This document shows, piece by piece, positions 6,697 through 15,484 of a stretch of DNA of 43,489 nucleotides. Source of the stretch: Streptococcus suis (GTDB lineage: Bacteria; Bacillota; Bacilli; Lactobacillales; Streptococcaceae); assembly GCF_002964045.1 (NCBI RefSeq), contig NZ_POPB01000364.1:1-43489 (forward strand), in the 5' to 3' direction. A model generated the notes under the pieces. The model was not told the origin of the DNA. It made no database searches and saw nothing but the letters and a program-made list of their open reading frames with translations. How positions within the stretch are numbered: position 1 is the stretch's first letter; each line of letters opens with the position of its first letter. The position numbers and the translations under genes are program-made.

Positions 6697-8652
6697 CTAA
6701 TCTTTCTGATAGAATAAGCATTCGTATCCGTCGGCACGAAGGTTAATATCAGACAACCAATCTGGTGCAATCCCCATTAATGATGCAATCTCATCAAGTT
6801 TTTGTTCCCTTGAACATTCGATTATTACTTCATCGTGTACATGGCCTACAATTTTAAACTCTTTCAGTTGCTTCAAAGAGTAAGCAAGGATGTCACGGCT
6901 GATAGCTTGTACAATGTTTTCTACAAATTTTGGACCGTAACTTGCTAACCTCTCCCAACGTTTAGCTGTTCCAGTTCCCTCATAAGTGACGGACACTCCA
7001 CCGAATTGGTTCTCTCCAATTCTTGGTTTGATATATGCTAATTTACGACCAGATGGGAGTGTAATGAATAGAATGCCGCTTCTTACTTCAAATTGAATAC
7101 CGTGAGTAGATGTTGGAATTAGTTCCTTTACAGCAGTCTTAACCGCCCTGTCCACATCCCACCAGAAGAGAACGATATTCGGATTAGCTAGTCGCCAAGA
7201 GTTCACTAGTGGTTGGAGTTCTTCCTCCGATAGTCCCATATCAATGGCACCCATGGCTTTGAGTGCACCGACTGAACCACCATAGCCACAGGCCAACTCC
7301 GCAATTTTCCCTTTTTGCCTTAGTTCAGAATTTTGTCCGTGTTTTTCAACTGGTACTCCAAACATCTGAGAAGCGGACATGCAGTAGATGTCTTTCCCTT
7401 GTTCAAATACCTTACTACGCCATCTCTCCCCTGCCAAGTGGGACAAGACACGGGCTTCGATAGCTGAAAAGTCGCAAACAATGAATTTCTTTCCTTTGCT
7501 AGGGACAAAGGCTGTTCGGATAAGTTGAGATAAGGTATCTTGTGTGTCGTAAAGGAGTTCAGTAGCTTCTAAGTCACCGGTTCTGAAAAGATTTCTCGCT
7601 TCCTCAAGGTCAGGAAGGTGGTTCTGTGGTAAATTCTGAAGTTGTACCAAGCGACCAGCCCATCGCCCTGTTCGATTGGCTCCATAGAATTGAAACATCC
7701 CTCTAGCACGTCCATCCTTACAGACACAGTTCATCATTGCTTGGTATTTGGAGACGCTGGATTTGGCTGCTTGCTGACGAAGCTTAAGAACTTGAGCAGT
7801 TGTTTCATCAACCGTTTTGAGTAATTCTTTCACAGCTTTTTTGTCAAGTGAATCTGTAGTTATTCCATGTTCACGTAGCCAGCCAATCATCTGCAGAACA
7901 GAGTTGGGATTTTCAAGACCTGTTAAGGCTTTTAGTTCCTCTTGGATTTTAACTTTGCTCTCTGCATCAATTTTGATTGCGGCTTTTACAAAGTCAACAT
8001 CTATGCCAATACCTCGGTCGTTGATAATCTGATCCTGATGATATTCTTCCCAAACAAAGTCAGGTACGGAGAAGTTTTTCAGTCGTTCCTTGATAGCTAA
8101 TTCGACCTCAACATCACGTCTGTTGTAATCGATAAAGGTAGCCCACTTGTCAGGCGCGTGATGTGGAAAGTTGCGAACTCGTCCCCCATTGACTTTGGTT
8201 GGCTTACAAGGCACGCAGAAGTAGCGAATGAGGTCAGCCCCCTCTCCCATCTTTTGGTCTTTGAGTTTGAGGACTGTTCCAACTCCCTCAAGGGAGAGTG
8301 GGAGTCCTAAATAGGCGGACCAAATCATGCTACATCGCCATGAATTAGGCGAGAGAAATCCATCTAATATTAATTCAGGATGATGTTTCTTGAGCCAGTT
8401 GGATAGGCAAATTCGCTCAAATGAAGCGTTGAATGCCCATTTGATGACTCTTTCGTCTACTAAAGCTTCAAGAATATCTTGTGGTAACTTCTCTTTATTA
8501 AAGTCGTAAACAGTCACTGGTCCATTATCAACAGATACTGCAAACAAAAGGAGTTCAAAACTGTCATCTTCCGCATAGCGATAGACACCAGATTTTCGTA
8601 GGTCAATTTCGCAATAGGTTTCGATGTCTATACTAATCTCTTTAATTGGCAT
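6697..8652 (-). CDS. Phage family A DNA polymerase with N-terminal exonuclease domain
   Basis: A 651-residue replicative polymerase. Residues 1-190 carry a DnaQ-like 3'-5' exonuclease pattern (ISIDIETYCEIDL, then WAFNASFERICLSNWL, then YNRRDVEVELAI). Polymerase motif A is CDFSAIEAR with Asp394, motif B is the QKGKIAELACGYGG region, and motif C is HVHDEV with Asp607. It is the last gene of the leftward replication operon. AAAGGA lies nine bases ahead of the ATG, directly after a terminator-like hairpin. It would copy the phage genome together with the DUF2815 single-strand binding protein and the primase-helicase encoded on the other strand. Confidence 0.95.
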   Translation of the reverse strand: MPIKEISIDIETYCEIDLRKSGVYRYAEDDSFELLLFAVSVDNGPVTVYDFNKEKLPQDILEALVDERVIKWAFNASFERICLSNWLKKHHPELILDGFLSPNSWRCSMIWSAYLGLPLSLEGVGTVLKLKDQKMGEGADLIRYFCVPCKPTKVNGGRVRNFPHHAPDKWATFIDYNRRDVEVELAIKERLKNFSVPDFVWEEYHQDQIINDRGIGIDVDFVKAAIKIDAESKVKIQEELKALTGLENPNSVLQMIGWLREHGITTDSLDKKAVKELLKTVDETTAQVLKLRQQAAKSSVSKYQAMMNCVCKDGRARGMFQFYGANRTGRWAGRLVQLQNLPQNHLPDLEEARNLFRTGDLEATELLYDTQDTLSQLIRTAFVPSKGKKFIVCDFSAIEARVLSHLAGERWRSKVFEQGKDIYCMSASQMFGVPVEKHGQNSELRQKGKIAELACGYGGSVGALKAMGAIDMGLSEEELQPLVNSWRLANPNIVLFWWDVDRAVKTAVKELIPTSTHGIQFEVRSGILFITLPSGRKLAYIKPRIGENQFGGVSVTYEGTGTAKRWERLASYGPKFVENIVQAISRDILAYSLKQLKEFKIVGHVHDEVIIECSREQKLDEIASLMGIAPDWLSDINLRADGYECLFYQKD

Positions 8653-8666
8653 AGTTTGTCCTTTCT

Positions 8667-8694
8667 GAAAAAGGTGACAGAAGTACTGCCACCT
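8667..8694 (-). terminator. Terminator-like hairpin directly ahead of the polymerase gene
   Basis: Reading leftward, AGGTGGCAG and CTGTCACCT form a stem of eight pairs with one internal mismatch and a five-base loop, followed by TTTTT and then the polymerase ribosome binding site. It probably lowers readthrough from the upstream genes into the polymerase gene. Confidence 0.65.
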
Positions 8695-8700
8695 AAAGTT

Positions 8701-8868
8701 CTATTTGTTTTTTCGACTGAGTGGTGTTTGGCTAAGTTTTTCTTTATTTTGCTTTGCCTTTCGTTCCATTTCATTTCGAATATCATCTCTAATGGTCATA
8801 TACCCGAAGTATAGTCCGATAAGCACCCAGAGTCCCATAATAGTACAAGTTAAAATAGCATACATCAT
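8701..8868 (-). CDS. 55-residue single-pass membrane protein in the replication operon
   Basis: Starting at the paired ATG codons at 8868, the product has one clear hydrophobic helix (YAILTCTIMGLWVLIGLYFG, residues 3-22). A strongly positive tail of about 30 residues follows (RNEMERKAKQNKEKLSQ). A GGAG site precedes the start by 10-11 bases. It lies between the DUF2815 and polymerase genes on the same strand. The positive-inside rule predicts a cytoplasmic C-terminus. It may tether replication proteins to the membrane, but no family was recognised and a role in superinfection exclusion is equally possible. Confidence 0.75.
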   Translation of the reverse strand: MMYAILTCTIMGLWVLIGLYFGYMTIRDDIRNEMERKAKQNKEKLSQTPLSRKNK

Positions 8869-8886
8869 CAATCTAAATCTCCATTT

Positions 8887-9435
8887 CTAGTTCAAAAAGT
8901 CATCATCGTCTTCTGTCGCAAAATCATCCTCAGCACGAGTGCGTCCACCGAGGGGTTCACCATCACGCAATTTTTGCAAGTTATTCAAACCGCAAGCAAT
9001 CCCTTTATTGCCATTGGAATTAAATGCGTAGAAGGTGATAGAAGCACGTCCGTAGATGCCTGAATACAATTCTGATGTATCAATGATTTCTTGACGATTG
9101 CCATCAACCACACCAGGTTTGTGTGGAGAGTTGGCATTCACAAAGTAAGCATTTTTGTATGCTTCATCATCAGGTCGTTCAAGATCACCGTCACGTAGGG
9201 GAGTTTTCAGAGTAGATAATGCAGGTACTGATTTACCGTTGCCTTTAAGTTTTGACTCACCTTCTTTGTATGCTTGCTCAATAGCAGCCTTGATTTTGTT
9301 AATGGTGACTGTATCATCTTTTGGGATGATGAGTGAGGCACTGTACTTGGGAGTGCTACCGTTAATTGACTTTGGCTCATTGGCATTTAAGTAGCTGAAG
9401 CGAGTGTTTGGTCCTGTAATTACTTTAGTTGTCAT
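8887..9435 (-). CDS. DUF2815 single-stranded DNA binding protein
   Basis: A 182-residue protein started at the ATG at 9435 (MTTKVITGPNTRFSYLNANE), which has GAGGA nine bases upstream; the longer frame has no better start. The body is rich in beta strands and ends in a very acidic tail (AEDDFATEDDDDFLN), the hallmark of T7 gp2.5-like and other single-strand binding proteins. DUF2815 proteins are found next to DUF2800 and family A polymerase genes in Firmicute phages, as here. The acidic tail probably contacts the polymerase and helicase. Confidence 0.85.
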   Translation of the reverse strand: MTTKVITGPNTRFSYLNANEPKSINGSTPKYSASLIIPKDDTVTINKIKAAIEQAYKEGESKLKGNGKSVPALSTLKTPLRDGDLERPDDEAYKNAYFVNANSPHKPGVVDGNRQEIIDTSELYSGIYGRASITFYAFNSNGNKGIACGLNNLQKLRDGEPLGGRTRAEDDFATEDDDDFLN

Positions 9436-9439
9436 ATAG

Positions 9440-10561
9440 TTAATCCTCTTTGAATTCATGTTTTGCTAGGTTCATCTCTTGACGGCTATCGTCAATTGGA
9501 ACGAGTGTTGGTTTACCACTTGGTTTTATTATGAGACCACCAAGGAGGTCATTAAAAGTTTTCTTGCCAAGTAACTTAGTCATGGCAGTTATAGTGAGTA
9601 GTTTTTTCTCAAAAGGGTCAAAGCCTGCTTCCATCACAGCTTGACTCACGGCTGACTCATCTGAGAATTTACGAACAGAGCGACCTTCAACCAGTTTGTA
9701 TCCTGGGATGTGATGTCCATCTGTTGCTTGATTTAATGCATAAGCTTTGATGTCGTTTGCCCATGAAATCAACAAGTCTAGCTTAGGTAAAATCTCTGCA
9801 ATATCCTCGTTATCAAGAGTAGCTGGATTCGCAAACTCCATCTTGGCAAGAGCCAAATTATCCTCCGCACGTTTGCGACAGATATTCTTGAGTTTACAGA
9901 ATTGGCAGTGTTTACCAGACTGCATATCCCCCTCACCCTTGAATGCAAGTTTAGCTTTTGGGGCGAGTTCATTTTCTGCCCATTCAAGCAACTCAGTCTT
10001 TTCTATCTCAAAGGTAGATATGTTATGTTTTCGTGGTTGAAAGATTGTCATGGTAACTTTATCGAAATCATAAAGTCCATCAAACATCTCAAGTGCTCCA
10101 AGTGCATAACACATCATTTGAGGGTTGTGGTCTGCATCAACTAGAACACCAAGCCCGTGCTTGTAGTCAATTACCTGAAGAAGTCCGTCCGCCACGATGA
10201 GGCAATCTCCAGTTCCAAATCCTTCAGGTACCCACTTAGAAAAGTCCAGTCGTTGTTCGACAAGAACTGTAGGGTCACGAGAGTAGCCTTTGGCTTTCTC
10301 AACTTGCTCCATGACATAGTTGCGGTATTCTTCTGCACAATCCTGCATTTCATCGTTATAAAATGTTAAATCCTCAGTCGGATCACGCGCATTCCTACCT
10401 AAAGCTTTCTCGACTAGATAAGCACATAACTCGTGAGCATCCGTACCTTCAAGGGCAAACTCAGAGTTTACATCTGGCATATCTTCTGTTAACCGAATGG
10501 AAGGTGGGCAGTTCAACCAACGATGTGATGCAGAAGCAGATAGAATGGCGTGGTTAGTCAT
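9440..10561 (-). CDS. DUF2800 protein (RecB-like nuclease fold)
   Basis: A 373-residue protein with the start chosen at ATG 10561 (MTNHAILSASASHRWLNCPP), which has GGAGGG nine bases upstream and overlaps the preceding gene by eight bases. The Ser-Ala-Ser-His-Arg-Trp opening, the central LLQVIDYKHGLGVLVDA (nuclease Asp and Lys motif) and a C-terminal cysteine set (CQFCKLKNICRKRA) match the PD-(D/E)XK, Cas4/RecB-like nuclease organisation with an iron-sulfur-type cysteine cluster. It probably processes DNA ends during phage replication or recombination. It is co-transcribed with the single-strand binding protein. Confidence 0.85.
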   Translation of the reverse strand: MTNHAILSASASHRWLNCPPSIRLTEDMPDVNSEFALEGTDAHELCAYLVEKALGRNARDPTEDLTFYNDEMQDCAEEYRNYVMEQVEKAKGYSRDPTVLVEQRLDFSKWVPEGFGTGDCLIVADGLLQVIDYKHGLGVLVDADHNPQMMCYALGALEMFDGLYDFDKVTMTIFQPRKHNISTFEIEKTELLEWAENELAPKAKLAFKGEGDMQSGKHCQFCKLKNICRKRAEDNLALAKMEFANPATLDNEDIAEILPKLDLLISWANDIKAYALNQATDGHHIPGYKLVEGRSVRKFSDESAVSQAVMEAGFDPFEKKLLTITAMTKLLGKKTFNDLLGGLIIKPSGKPTLVPIDDSRQEMNLAKHEFKED

Positions 10562-10877
10562 TACCAATCCCTCCAGCTTCTTCAAGGACTGCCGCAAAGT
10601 GTTTAGGGTCAAGAGCTGATAGAGAAGAAGCACCGTATGCATTTAGAAGAGCACGAACCTCATTCTTAAAGCCATCTTTTGCCTTTGTTGCAAGGACTGC
10701 ACGGACATCCTCCAATTGAATTTCCTTTTGTAGTTCATTTTTTGGTGGATTTGATTTAGGTACTGTTTCATCATCAGTAGATAGGAGTTTTTTGAACTCA
10801 TCCACCAATCGAAGGTAGTACTTTGCAGTTTCTTCCATATCATGAATTAGTCTATTCAGTTCTTTCATTTTGCTCAT
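10554..10877 (-). CDS. Small replication-operon protein (phage Rrp5-like annotation family)
   Basis: A 107-residue protein with an N-terminal coiled-coil helix (RLIHDMEETAKYYLRLVDEF), a polar linker and a C-terminal helical domain (EDVRAVLATKAKDGFKNEVR, then LSALDPKHFAAVLEEAG). It resembles phage proteins commonly annotated as rRNA biogenesis protein rrp5, a label that does not describe a proven function. Its stop overlaps the DUF2800 start. The C-terminal half could bind the polymerase or primase. No catalytic residues are visible. Confidence 0.75.
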   Translation of the reverse strand: MSKMKELNRLIHDMEETAKYYLRLVDEFKKLLSTDDETVPKSNPPKNELQKEIQLEDVRAVLATKAKDGFKNEVRALLNAYGASSLSALDPKHFAAVLEEAGGIGND

Positions 10878-10986
10878 TGTTTTCTTCCTCCATAATTTTC
10901 CGAGCGAGTAGTTTTGAGATGACGCTGATAGCGATGAGAGTATCAGCTACGTTTTCATCAGGTTTGATGTATGGTTCGTTTACCAT
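10852..10986 (-). CDS. 44-residue leader protein of the replication operon
   Basis: Started at ATG 10986 (MVNEPYIKPDENVADTLIAI) because AGGAGG lies seven bases upstream; the longer frame starts inside the regulatory element. It is a short amphipathic helix with a charged tail (MEEENNEQNERTE) and overlaps the next gene by 26 bases. It is the first gene of the leftward replication operon and sits right behind the shared GGAAA-N13-palindrome element. No family was recognised. Confidence 0.65.
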   Translation of the reverse strand: MVNEPYIKPDENVADTLIAISVISKLLARKIMEEENNEQNERTE

Positions 10987-11001
10987 ATTTGGTCCTCCTA
11001 T

Positions 11002-11032
11002 CTTACTAAGTAAGGTTTTGATTAATTTTTCC
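11002..11032 (-). promoter_or_regulatory. Shared regulatory element copy 1 (GGAAA-N13-CTTACTTAGTAAG)
   Basis: Reading leftward, GGAAA (11032-11028), 13 bases and the palindrome CTTACTTAGTAAG (11014-11002) are followed two bases later by the AGGAGG of the 44-residue gene. Copy 2 (11195-11225) and copy 3 (39985-40015) keep the same 13-base spacing. A partial copy, TTACTAAGTAG, lies at 11072-11082. It could be a DNA operator or, since it abuts the ribosome binding site, a translational operator. Confidence 0.65.
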
Positions 11033-11132
11033 ACTTTGTAAGAGATTTTTTTTAGCCATATCCCTTACACATTACTAAGTAGAACCAAGTGATGTTTTTC
11101 CGTTAGATTTGAAAAAATTTTGAGTATCAAAA

Positions 11133-11169
11133 AAGTTTCCTGTGCAATTTAATAGGAAACTTCTATTTT
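11133..11169. terminator. Two-way terminator-like hairpin in the divergent replication region
   Basis: AAGTTTCCT (11133-11141) pairs perfectly with AGGAAACTT (11154-11162) around a 12-base loop. An A run precedes and CTATTTTTTT follows, so it can act on either strand. It lies between the two divergent control elements and could insulate them from antisense transcription or be part of an origin. Confidence 0.55.
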
Positions 11170-11194
11170 TTTGAATAATTTTTTCTGAGAGAGC

Positions 11195-11225
11195 GGAAAG
11201 ATTTGTCAGATTCTTACTTAGTAAG
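11195..11225 (+). promoter_or_regulatory. Shared regulatory element copy 2 ahead of the primase-helicase
   Basis: GGAAA (11195-11199), 13 bases and CTTACTTAGTAAG (11213-11225). A TATATT -10-like box follows at about 11235-11240, which would place the palindrome over the -35 region of the rightward early promoter. It matches copy 1 in the palindrome exactly. The stretch 11226-11274 leads to the start codon with GGAGGG at 11262-11267. Confidence 0.65.
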
Positions 11226-11274
11226 TTAAGAAGATATATTTCTAAAAATACTGCAAAAATATGGAGGGTGCATA

Positions 11275-13560
11275 ATGCAATTTACCTTATCTCATTCAGG
11301 ACAGACTGGGGTTCAGACAACCACTGTCTACCCCAATCAAGTAGCTATTACTGATGAAATATCGCTACAAACTGTTGTGCAATTCGACCATGTGGCGGGG
11401 CTGTTTTTAAACAATACACGCTCAAATGCCAATTTCATCAAGTCAGATGTACTGGTCATGGATTTTGATAATGACCATTCTGAAAATCCAGAAGAGTGGA
11501 TAGCTGTAGAGAGACTAAAAGAAATCTTTGCGGATTATAACTTTGCCTTGGTAACTAGTCGAAGTCATATGCAGGCTAAGGCAGGAAAAGCTCCAAGACC
11601 AAAATTTCATATTTATTTCCAAATCAATGAGGTAACTGATAAAGATATTTATGTAGCCATGAAGGAAGAACTCTGTAATCAATACAAGTTTTTTGATGAT
11701 CATGCCAAGGATGCGGCAAGGTTTTTCTTTGGAAATCCCAATGCACAGGTTATATGGCATGATTCATGGCTAACTATTGATGAAGATTTGTTTCAAGCTG
11801 TGTCTATTGATGATGAGGAAGATTTCGATGCAGACTTCTATACTCCTACAAGTGGACCAATCCAGCAAGGGAGTCGTAATTCAACGATGTCTGTATTTGC
11901 AGCTAAGATCCTAAAACGCTTGGGAGTAACGAAAGAAGCAAGAGATGGCTTTGATGAACAGGCTCAGAAATGTGTACCGCCACTTGATAAAGCAGAGTTA
12001 GATACCATCTGGGGTAGTGCTGTGCGATTCTACAACAGAACAATAAAAACATCTAAAGGCTACGTAGATCCCGATGTATTCAATAGAGAAACATTAAAAC
12101 CAGATGATTACTCGGATGTTGGGGAAGCGGGAGTTCTTGCAAGAGAGTATGCGAACAGGCTCGCTTATACCAATGCAACGGACTATCTTTACTATGATGG
12201 GACTCACTGGCGTGAGAACAAGCAGTTGGCATTAGGTGCAGTTGTACACTTTACCGATGAACAACTTGCTGAAGCGAATGCACTCCTGGAAACTGCAGAA
12301 AAACAACTTCAGTCTTCAGGTATTGATGAATTGACCATTAAGGCTGGTGGAAAGCGACTAGAAAATGCAGTCGAAACTCCACTTCAATTGAAATATTTAA
12401 AAGCCTACCTTGCTTCTAAAGAGTTCCATAAATTTGTTATGAAACATCGTGACTATAAGAATTTGATGGCTGTCTATAATACAGCTAAACCAATGCTTTC
12501 AGTAGAATTGTCAGAATTAGATAGTGATGACTTATTACTCAATACCCCAGTGGCTACCTATGATTTACGAAAAGGAATAAATGGGCAACAAGAACACAAT
12601 CCTGAAGATTACATAACAAAAATAACCGCAGTCTCCCCTAGTGATCAGGGAATGGGATTATGGCAGGAAACTTTAGCCACCTTTTTCTGTAATGACCAAG
12701 AATTGATTGACTATGTTCAAGAAATTATTGGTATGGCAGCTATCGGTAAGGTCTATCAGGAACACATGATTATTGCCTATGGAGGCGGAGCGAACGGCAA
12801 GTCTACTTTTTGGAATACCATCGCTCGTGTGCTAGGGAGCTATTCAGGTAAATTATCTGCGGATGCCTTAACTATGTCAAACAAGCGTAATGTCAGTCCT
12901 GAGCTTGCTGAGCTTAAAGGGAAACGTCTGGTCATTGCTTCTGAAATGGCAGAAGGGATGCGACTCAATACTGCGGTTGTTAAGCAGATTACCTCAACAG
13001 ATGAAATCCAAGCAGAGAAGAAGTACAAGGATCCATTCCACTTCGTGCCCTCACACACGCTGGTTCTTTACACTAACCATCTGCCTAAAGTAGGGGCGAA
13101 CGATGATGGAACGTGGCGACGTCTGGTTGTCATTCCTTTTAACGCTAAAATCATAGGTCGCTCTGATATCAAAAACTTTGCGGATTATCTGTACGACAAT
13201 GCAGCACCAGCCATCATGTCTTGGATTATAGAAGGTGCAGAAAAAGCCATCAAAGCGAACTTCAAAACAAAAGTACCAACTGCTGTATCAGCATCCGTCA
13301 AAGCCTACCGAGAAGCAAATGATTGGTTAGGACACTTCCTTAGTGACTGCTGTCAAGTTGGTGATCAGTTGACAGAAAAATCAGGAGAACTCTACAGTCA
13401 GTATCGAGCCTATTGCACCAAAAACATGGAGTATACACGCAGTACAACCGATTTTTATTCTGCACTTGAGCAGGCAGGGTTTAAACGAAAACGGACAAGT
13501 AAAGGTAACTTCATTCTTGGTTTGAAATTGGTAGAGGATGGCTATGATTTCTTAGATTAA
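11275..13560 (+). CDS. Primase-helicase (primase-polymerase-like domain plus D5/SF3 helicase)
   Basis: A 761-residue protein. Residues about 50-140 look like an archaeo-eukaryotic primase domain (VLVMDFDNDHSE with Asp63 and Asp65, then RPKFHIYFQI). A poorly defined middle and D5-type region precedes the SF3 helicase. That helicase has Walker A GGGANGKS (Lys509, Ser510), an acidic box (RLVIASEMAEG) and sensor residues (LVLYTNHLPKV). The C-terminus (about 650-761) is a winged-helix-like domain found in phage and plasmid primases. It would unwind and prime phage DNA at the origin. GGAGGG lies seven bases before the ATG. Confidence 0.9.
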   Translation: MQFTLSHSGQTGVQTTTVYPNQVAITDEISLQTVVQFDHVAGLFLNNTRSNANFIKSDVLVMDFDNDHSENPEEWIAVERLKEIFADYNFALVTSRSHMQAKAGKAPRPKFHIYFQINEVTDKDIYVAMKEELCNQYKFFDDHAKDAARFFFGNPNAQVIWHDSWLTIDEDLFQAVSIDDEEDFDADFYTPTSGPIQQGSRNSTMSVFAAKILKRLGVTKEARDGFDEQAQKCVPPLDKAELDTIWGSAVRFYNRTIKTSKGYVDPDVFNRETLKPDDYSDVGEAGVLAREYANRLAYTNATDYLYYDGTHWRENKQLALGAVVHFTDEQLAEANALLETAEKQLQSSGIDELTIKAGGKRLENAVETPLQLKYLKAYLASKEFHKFVMKHRDYKNLMAVYNTAKPMLSVELSELDSDDLLLNTPVATYDLRKGINGQQEHNPEDYITKITAVSPSDQGMGLWQETLATFFCNDQELIDYVQEIIGMAAIGKVYQEHMIIAYGGGANGKSTFWNTIARVLGSYSGKLSADALTMSNKRNVSPELAELKGKRLVIASEMAEGMRLNTAVVKQITSTDEIQAEKKYKDPFHFVPSHTLVLYTNHLPKVGANDDGTWRRLVVIPFNAKIIGRSDIKNFADYLYDNAAPAIMSWIIEGAEKAIKANFKTKVPTAVSASVKAYREANDWLGHFLSDCCQVGDQLTEKSGELYSQYRAYCTKNMEYTRSTTDFYSALEQAGFKRKRTSKGNFILGLKLVEDGYDFLD

Positions 13561-13617
13561 TGACCGACATTTTTAGCCAACTTACCTCCATAAGAGTGGT
13601 GCGGGACAAATTTAGGT

Positions 13618-13816
13618 GTGTAGGTCGTTGACTGATTGGTTGGAACTTATTTTGAAGTAGGTTTCAGATTAATGCTTAATACGACCAGCATGAGTGACAT
13701 TTTTTGATTTTGTGTAGGTCTATTATGGTCTTTTCTAAAACTATCCTATAAGCAAAAATTACTATAAAAAAAAGCCTATAAGAGGAGTTTTGGAAATGAC
13801 TGCACTAGACCTACAC
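13618..13816. repeat. GTGTAGGTC repeats between primase-helicase and VRR-NUC genes
   Basis: The 285-base gap 13561-13845 has no substantial gene. GTGTAGGTC occurs directly at 13618-13626 and 13712-13720 and inverted as GACCTACAC at 13808-13816. CCTATAAG is also repeated, at about 13744-13751 and 13774-13781. The inverted copy lies inside a 10-codon frame (MTALDLHTSI, 13797-13829) that has a good GAGGAG site. The repeats could bind a regulator. The tiny frame could be a leader peptide, but this is weak. Confidence 0.4.
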
Positions 13817-13845
13817 ACTTCAATTTGACGAAAGGATTTAGAACG

Positions 13846-14127
13846 ATGAGAGAAAAATACGTTGAGCAAGCTTTGGTGAAGTCTGTGAAAGCTAGAGGAG
13901 GCATTTGTCCTAAATGGGTATCGCCATCTTTTTCTGGTGTGCCAGACAGGTTGGTGTTTTTACCCAATGGCAAGTTTGGCTTGGTGGAAGTGAAGGCTCC
14001 TGACCAAAAGCCAAGGGAGTTACAAGTGTCAAGGCATAAACTGTTCGAGCGGTTAGGCTTTAAGGTTTACGTTATTGACCGCATTGAGATGATTGGAGAG
14101 GTGCTAGATGAAATTGACATTACATAA
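13846..14127 (+). CDS. VRR-NUC domain nuclease
   Basis: A 93-residue protein, essentially a single PD-(D/E)XK nuclease module. The active-site pattern is GVPDRLVFL (Asp) followed by GLVEVKAP (Glu-x-Lys). The ATG at 13846 (MREKYVEQALVKSVKARGGI) was chosen over an upstream TTG because AAAGGA is well spaced. Stand-alone phage VRR-NUC proteins cut branched DNA such as Holliday junctions or forks. It overlaps the next helicase gene by 20 bases, and the pair VRR-NUC/SNF2 is common in this phage type. Confidence 0.9.
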   Translation: MREKYVEQALVKSVKARGGICPKWVSPSFSGVPDRLVFLPNGKFGLVEVKAPDQKPRELQVSRHKLFERLGFKVYVIDRIEMIGEVLDEIDIT

Positions 14128-15484
14128 CTATCAAGTAGTCGCCAAGGACTTTATCATTGGTCATCCTTATGCAGCAGTCATCCTAGACATGGGGATGGGA
14201 AAGACGGCTACAACTTTGTCTGCGGTGAATGAGCTGATGTTTGATAGATTTGAAGTCACTAAGGTTTTGGTTATTGCCCCACTTCGGGTCGCAAATACAG
14301 TATGGAGTGATGAGATTGAGCAATGGGCGGAGTTGCGTCACCTACGTTATTCGAAAATAGTTGGTACTCCCAAGCAACGAAAGGTAGCTCTTCAGAAAGA
14401 TGCGGATATCTATATCGTCAATCGTGAAAACCTCCCTTGGCTGGTGGAACAATGTAGTCCCTATTTCAAGTGGAATATGGTAGTGATTGATGAATTGAGT
14501 TCTTTCAAGTCTTGGCAGTCCAAGCGTTTCAAAGCCTTCATGGCTATGCGACCTTACATGAAGCGAGTGGTTGGACTAACAGGAACACCGAGTTCTAATG
14601 GACTGATGGACTTGTTCGCAGAGTTCAAGGTCATTGATGGTGGGGAACGTCTTGGTCGATTCATCGGTGAGTTTCGTAGTCGCTACTTTGAAGAAGGTCG
14701 TCGCAATGGAAACATTGTCTATGAATACATCCCCATGGATTATGCGGAGTATCAAATTCAAGACAAGATTAGTGATATTACCATTTCCATGAAAGCCCTA
14801 GACTATCTGGATATGCCTGATTTGATTTCAACCAAGAAGCTGGTGCGTATGTCAGAAAAGGAAAAAGAAAAATACATTCAGTTTAAGAAAGAGTATGTAT
14901 TGTCAGAGTTAGATGGACTAGAAGTAACTGCTGCCAATGCTGCAAGCCTAACGAACAAGTTAGTTCAGTTATCCAATGGAGCCGTATATTCTGATGATCA
15001 TACAGTCGTGTCACTTCATGAACAGAAACTAGATGCCCTTGAAGATATCCTTGAATCCGCAAATGGAGAACCTATCTTAGTTGCCTATTGGTTCAAACAT
15101 GACTTGGCTCGGATTATGAGTCGTTTAGAAAAACTCAAGCTAAAGAGTCAGGTGTTGAAAACAGAAGAAGATATTCGTGAATGGAACAAAGGAAATGTTC
15201 CAGTTGGCTTACTTCATCCAGCTGGAGCTGGTCATGGTTTGAACCTTCAAAAAGGCGGTCACCACTTGGTCTGGTTTGGTTTAACATGGTCTTTGGAATT
15301 ATACCAACAAACAAATGCACGGCTTTGGCGACAGGGGCAAGAGTCTGAGACTGTTGTTATCCAACACATTGTGACTGAAGGAACGATTGATGAGGAAATC
15401 CTCAAAGCACTAGAAAACAAAGATGCACAACAAGAACGGCTGATTGCAGCTGTTAAAGCGCAAGTAGGAGGGGCAGATGGATAA
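14108..15484 (+). CDS. SNF2-type DEAD/DEAH helicase
   Basis: A 458-residue superfamily 2 protein. Motif I is MGMGKT (Lys32, Thr33), motif II is VVIDELSSFK (Asp128, Glu129), motif III is VGLTGTPSSN, and motif VI is QQTNARLWRQGQ. It is a minimal SNF2 core without accessory domains. It would translocate on double-stranded DNA and help remodel forks or recombination intermediates with the VRR-NUC nuclease. It overlaps both neighbours (20 bases upstream, 8 bases downstream), so the three genes form one translation unit. Confidence 0.93.
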   Translation: MKLTLHNYQVVAKDFIIGHPYAAVILDMGMGKTATTLSAVNELMFDRFEVTKVLVIAPLRVANTVWSDEIEQWAELRHLRYSKIVGTPKQRKVALQKDADIYIVNRENLPWLVEQCSPYFKWNMVVIDELSSFKSWQSKRFKAFMAMRPYMKRVVGLTGTPSSNGLMDLFAEFKVIDGGERLGRFIGEFRSRYFEEGRRNGNIVYEYIPMDYAEYQIQDKISDITISMKALDYLDMPDLISTKKLVRMSEKEKEKYIQFKKEYVLSELDGLEVTAANAASLTNKLVQLSNGAVYSDDHTVVSLHEQKLDALEDILESANGEPILVAYWFKHDLARIMSRLEKLKLKSQVLKTEEDIREWNKGNVPVGLLHPAGAGHGLNLQKGGHHLVWFGLTWSLELYQQTNARLWRQGQESETVVIQHIVTEGTIDEEILKALENKDAQQERLIAAVKAQVGGADG

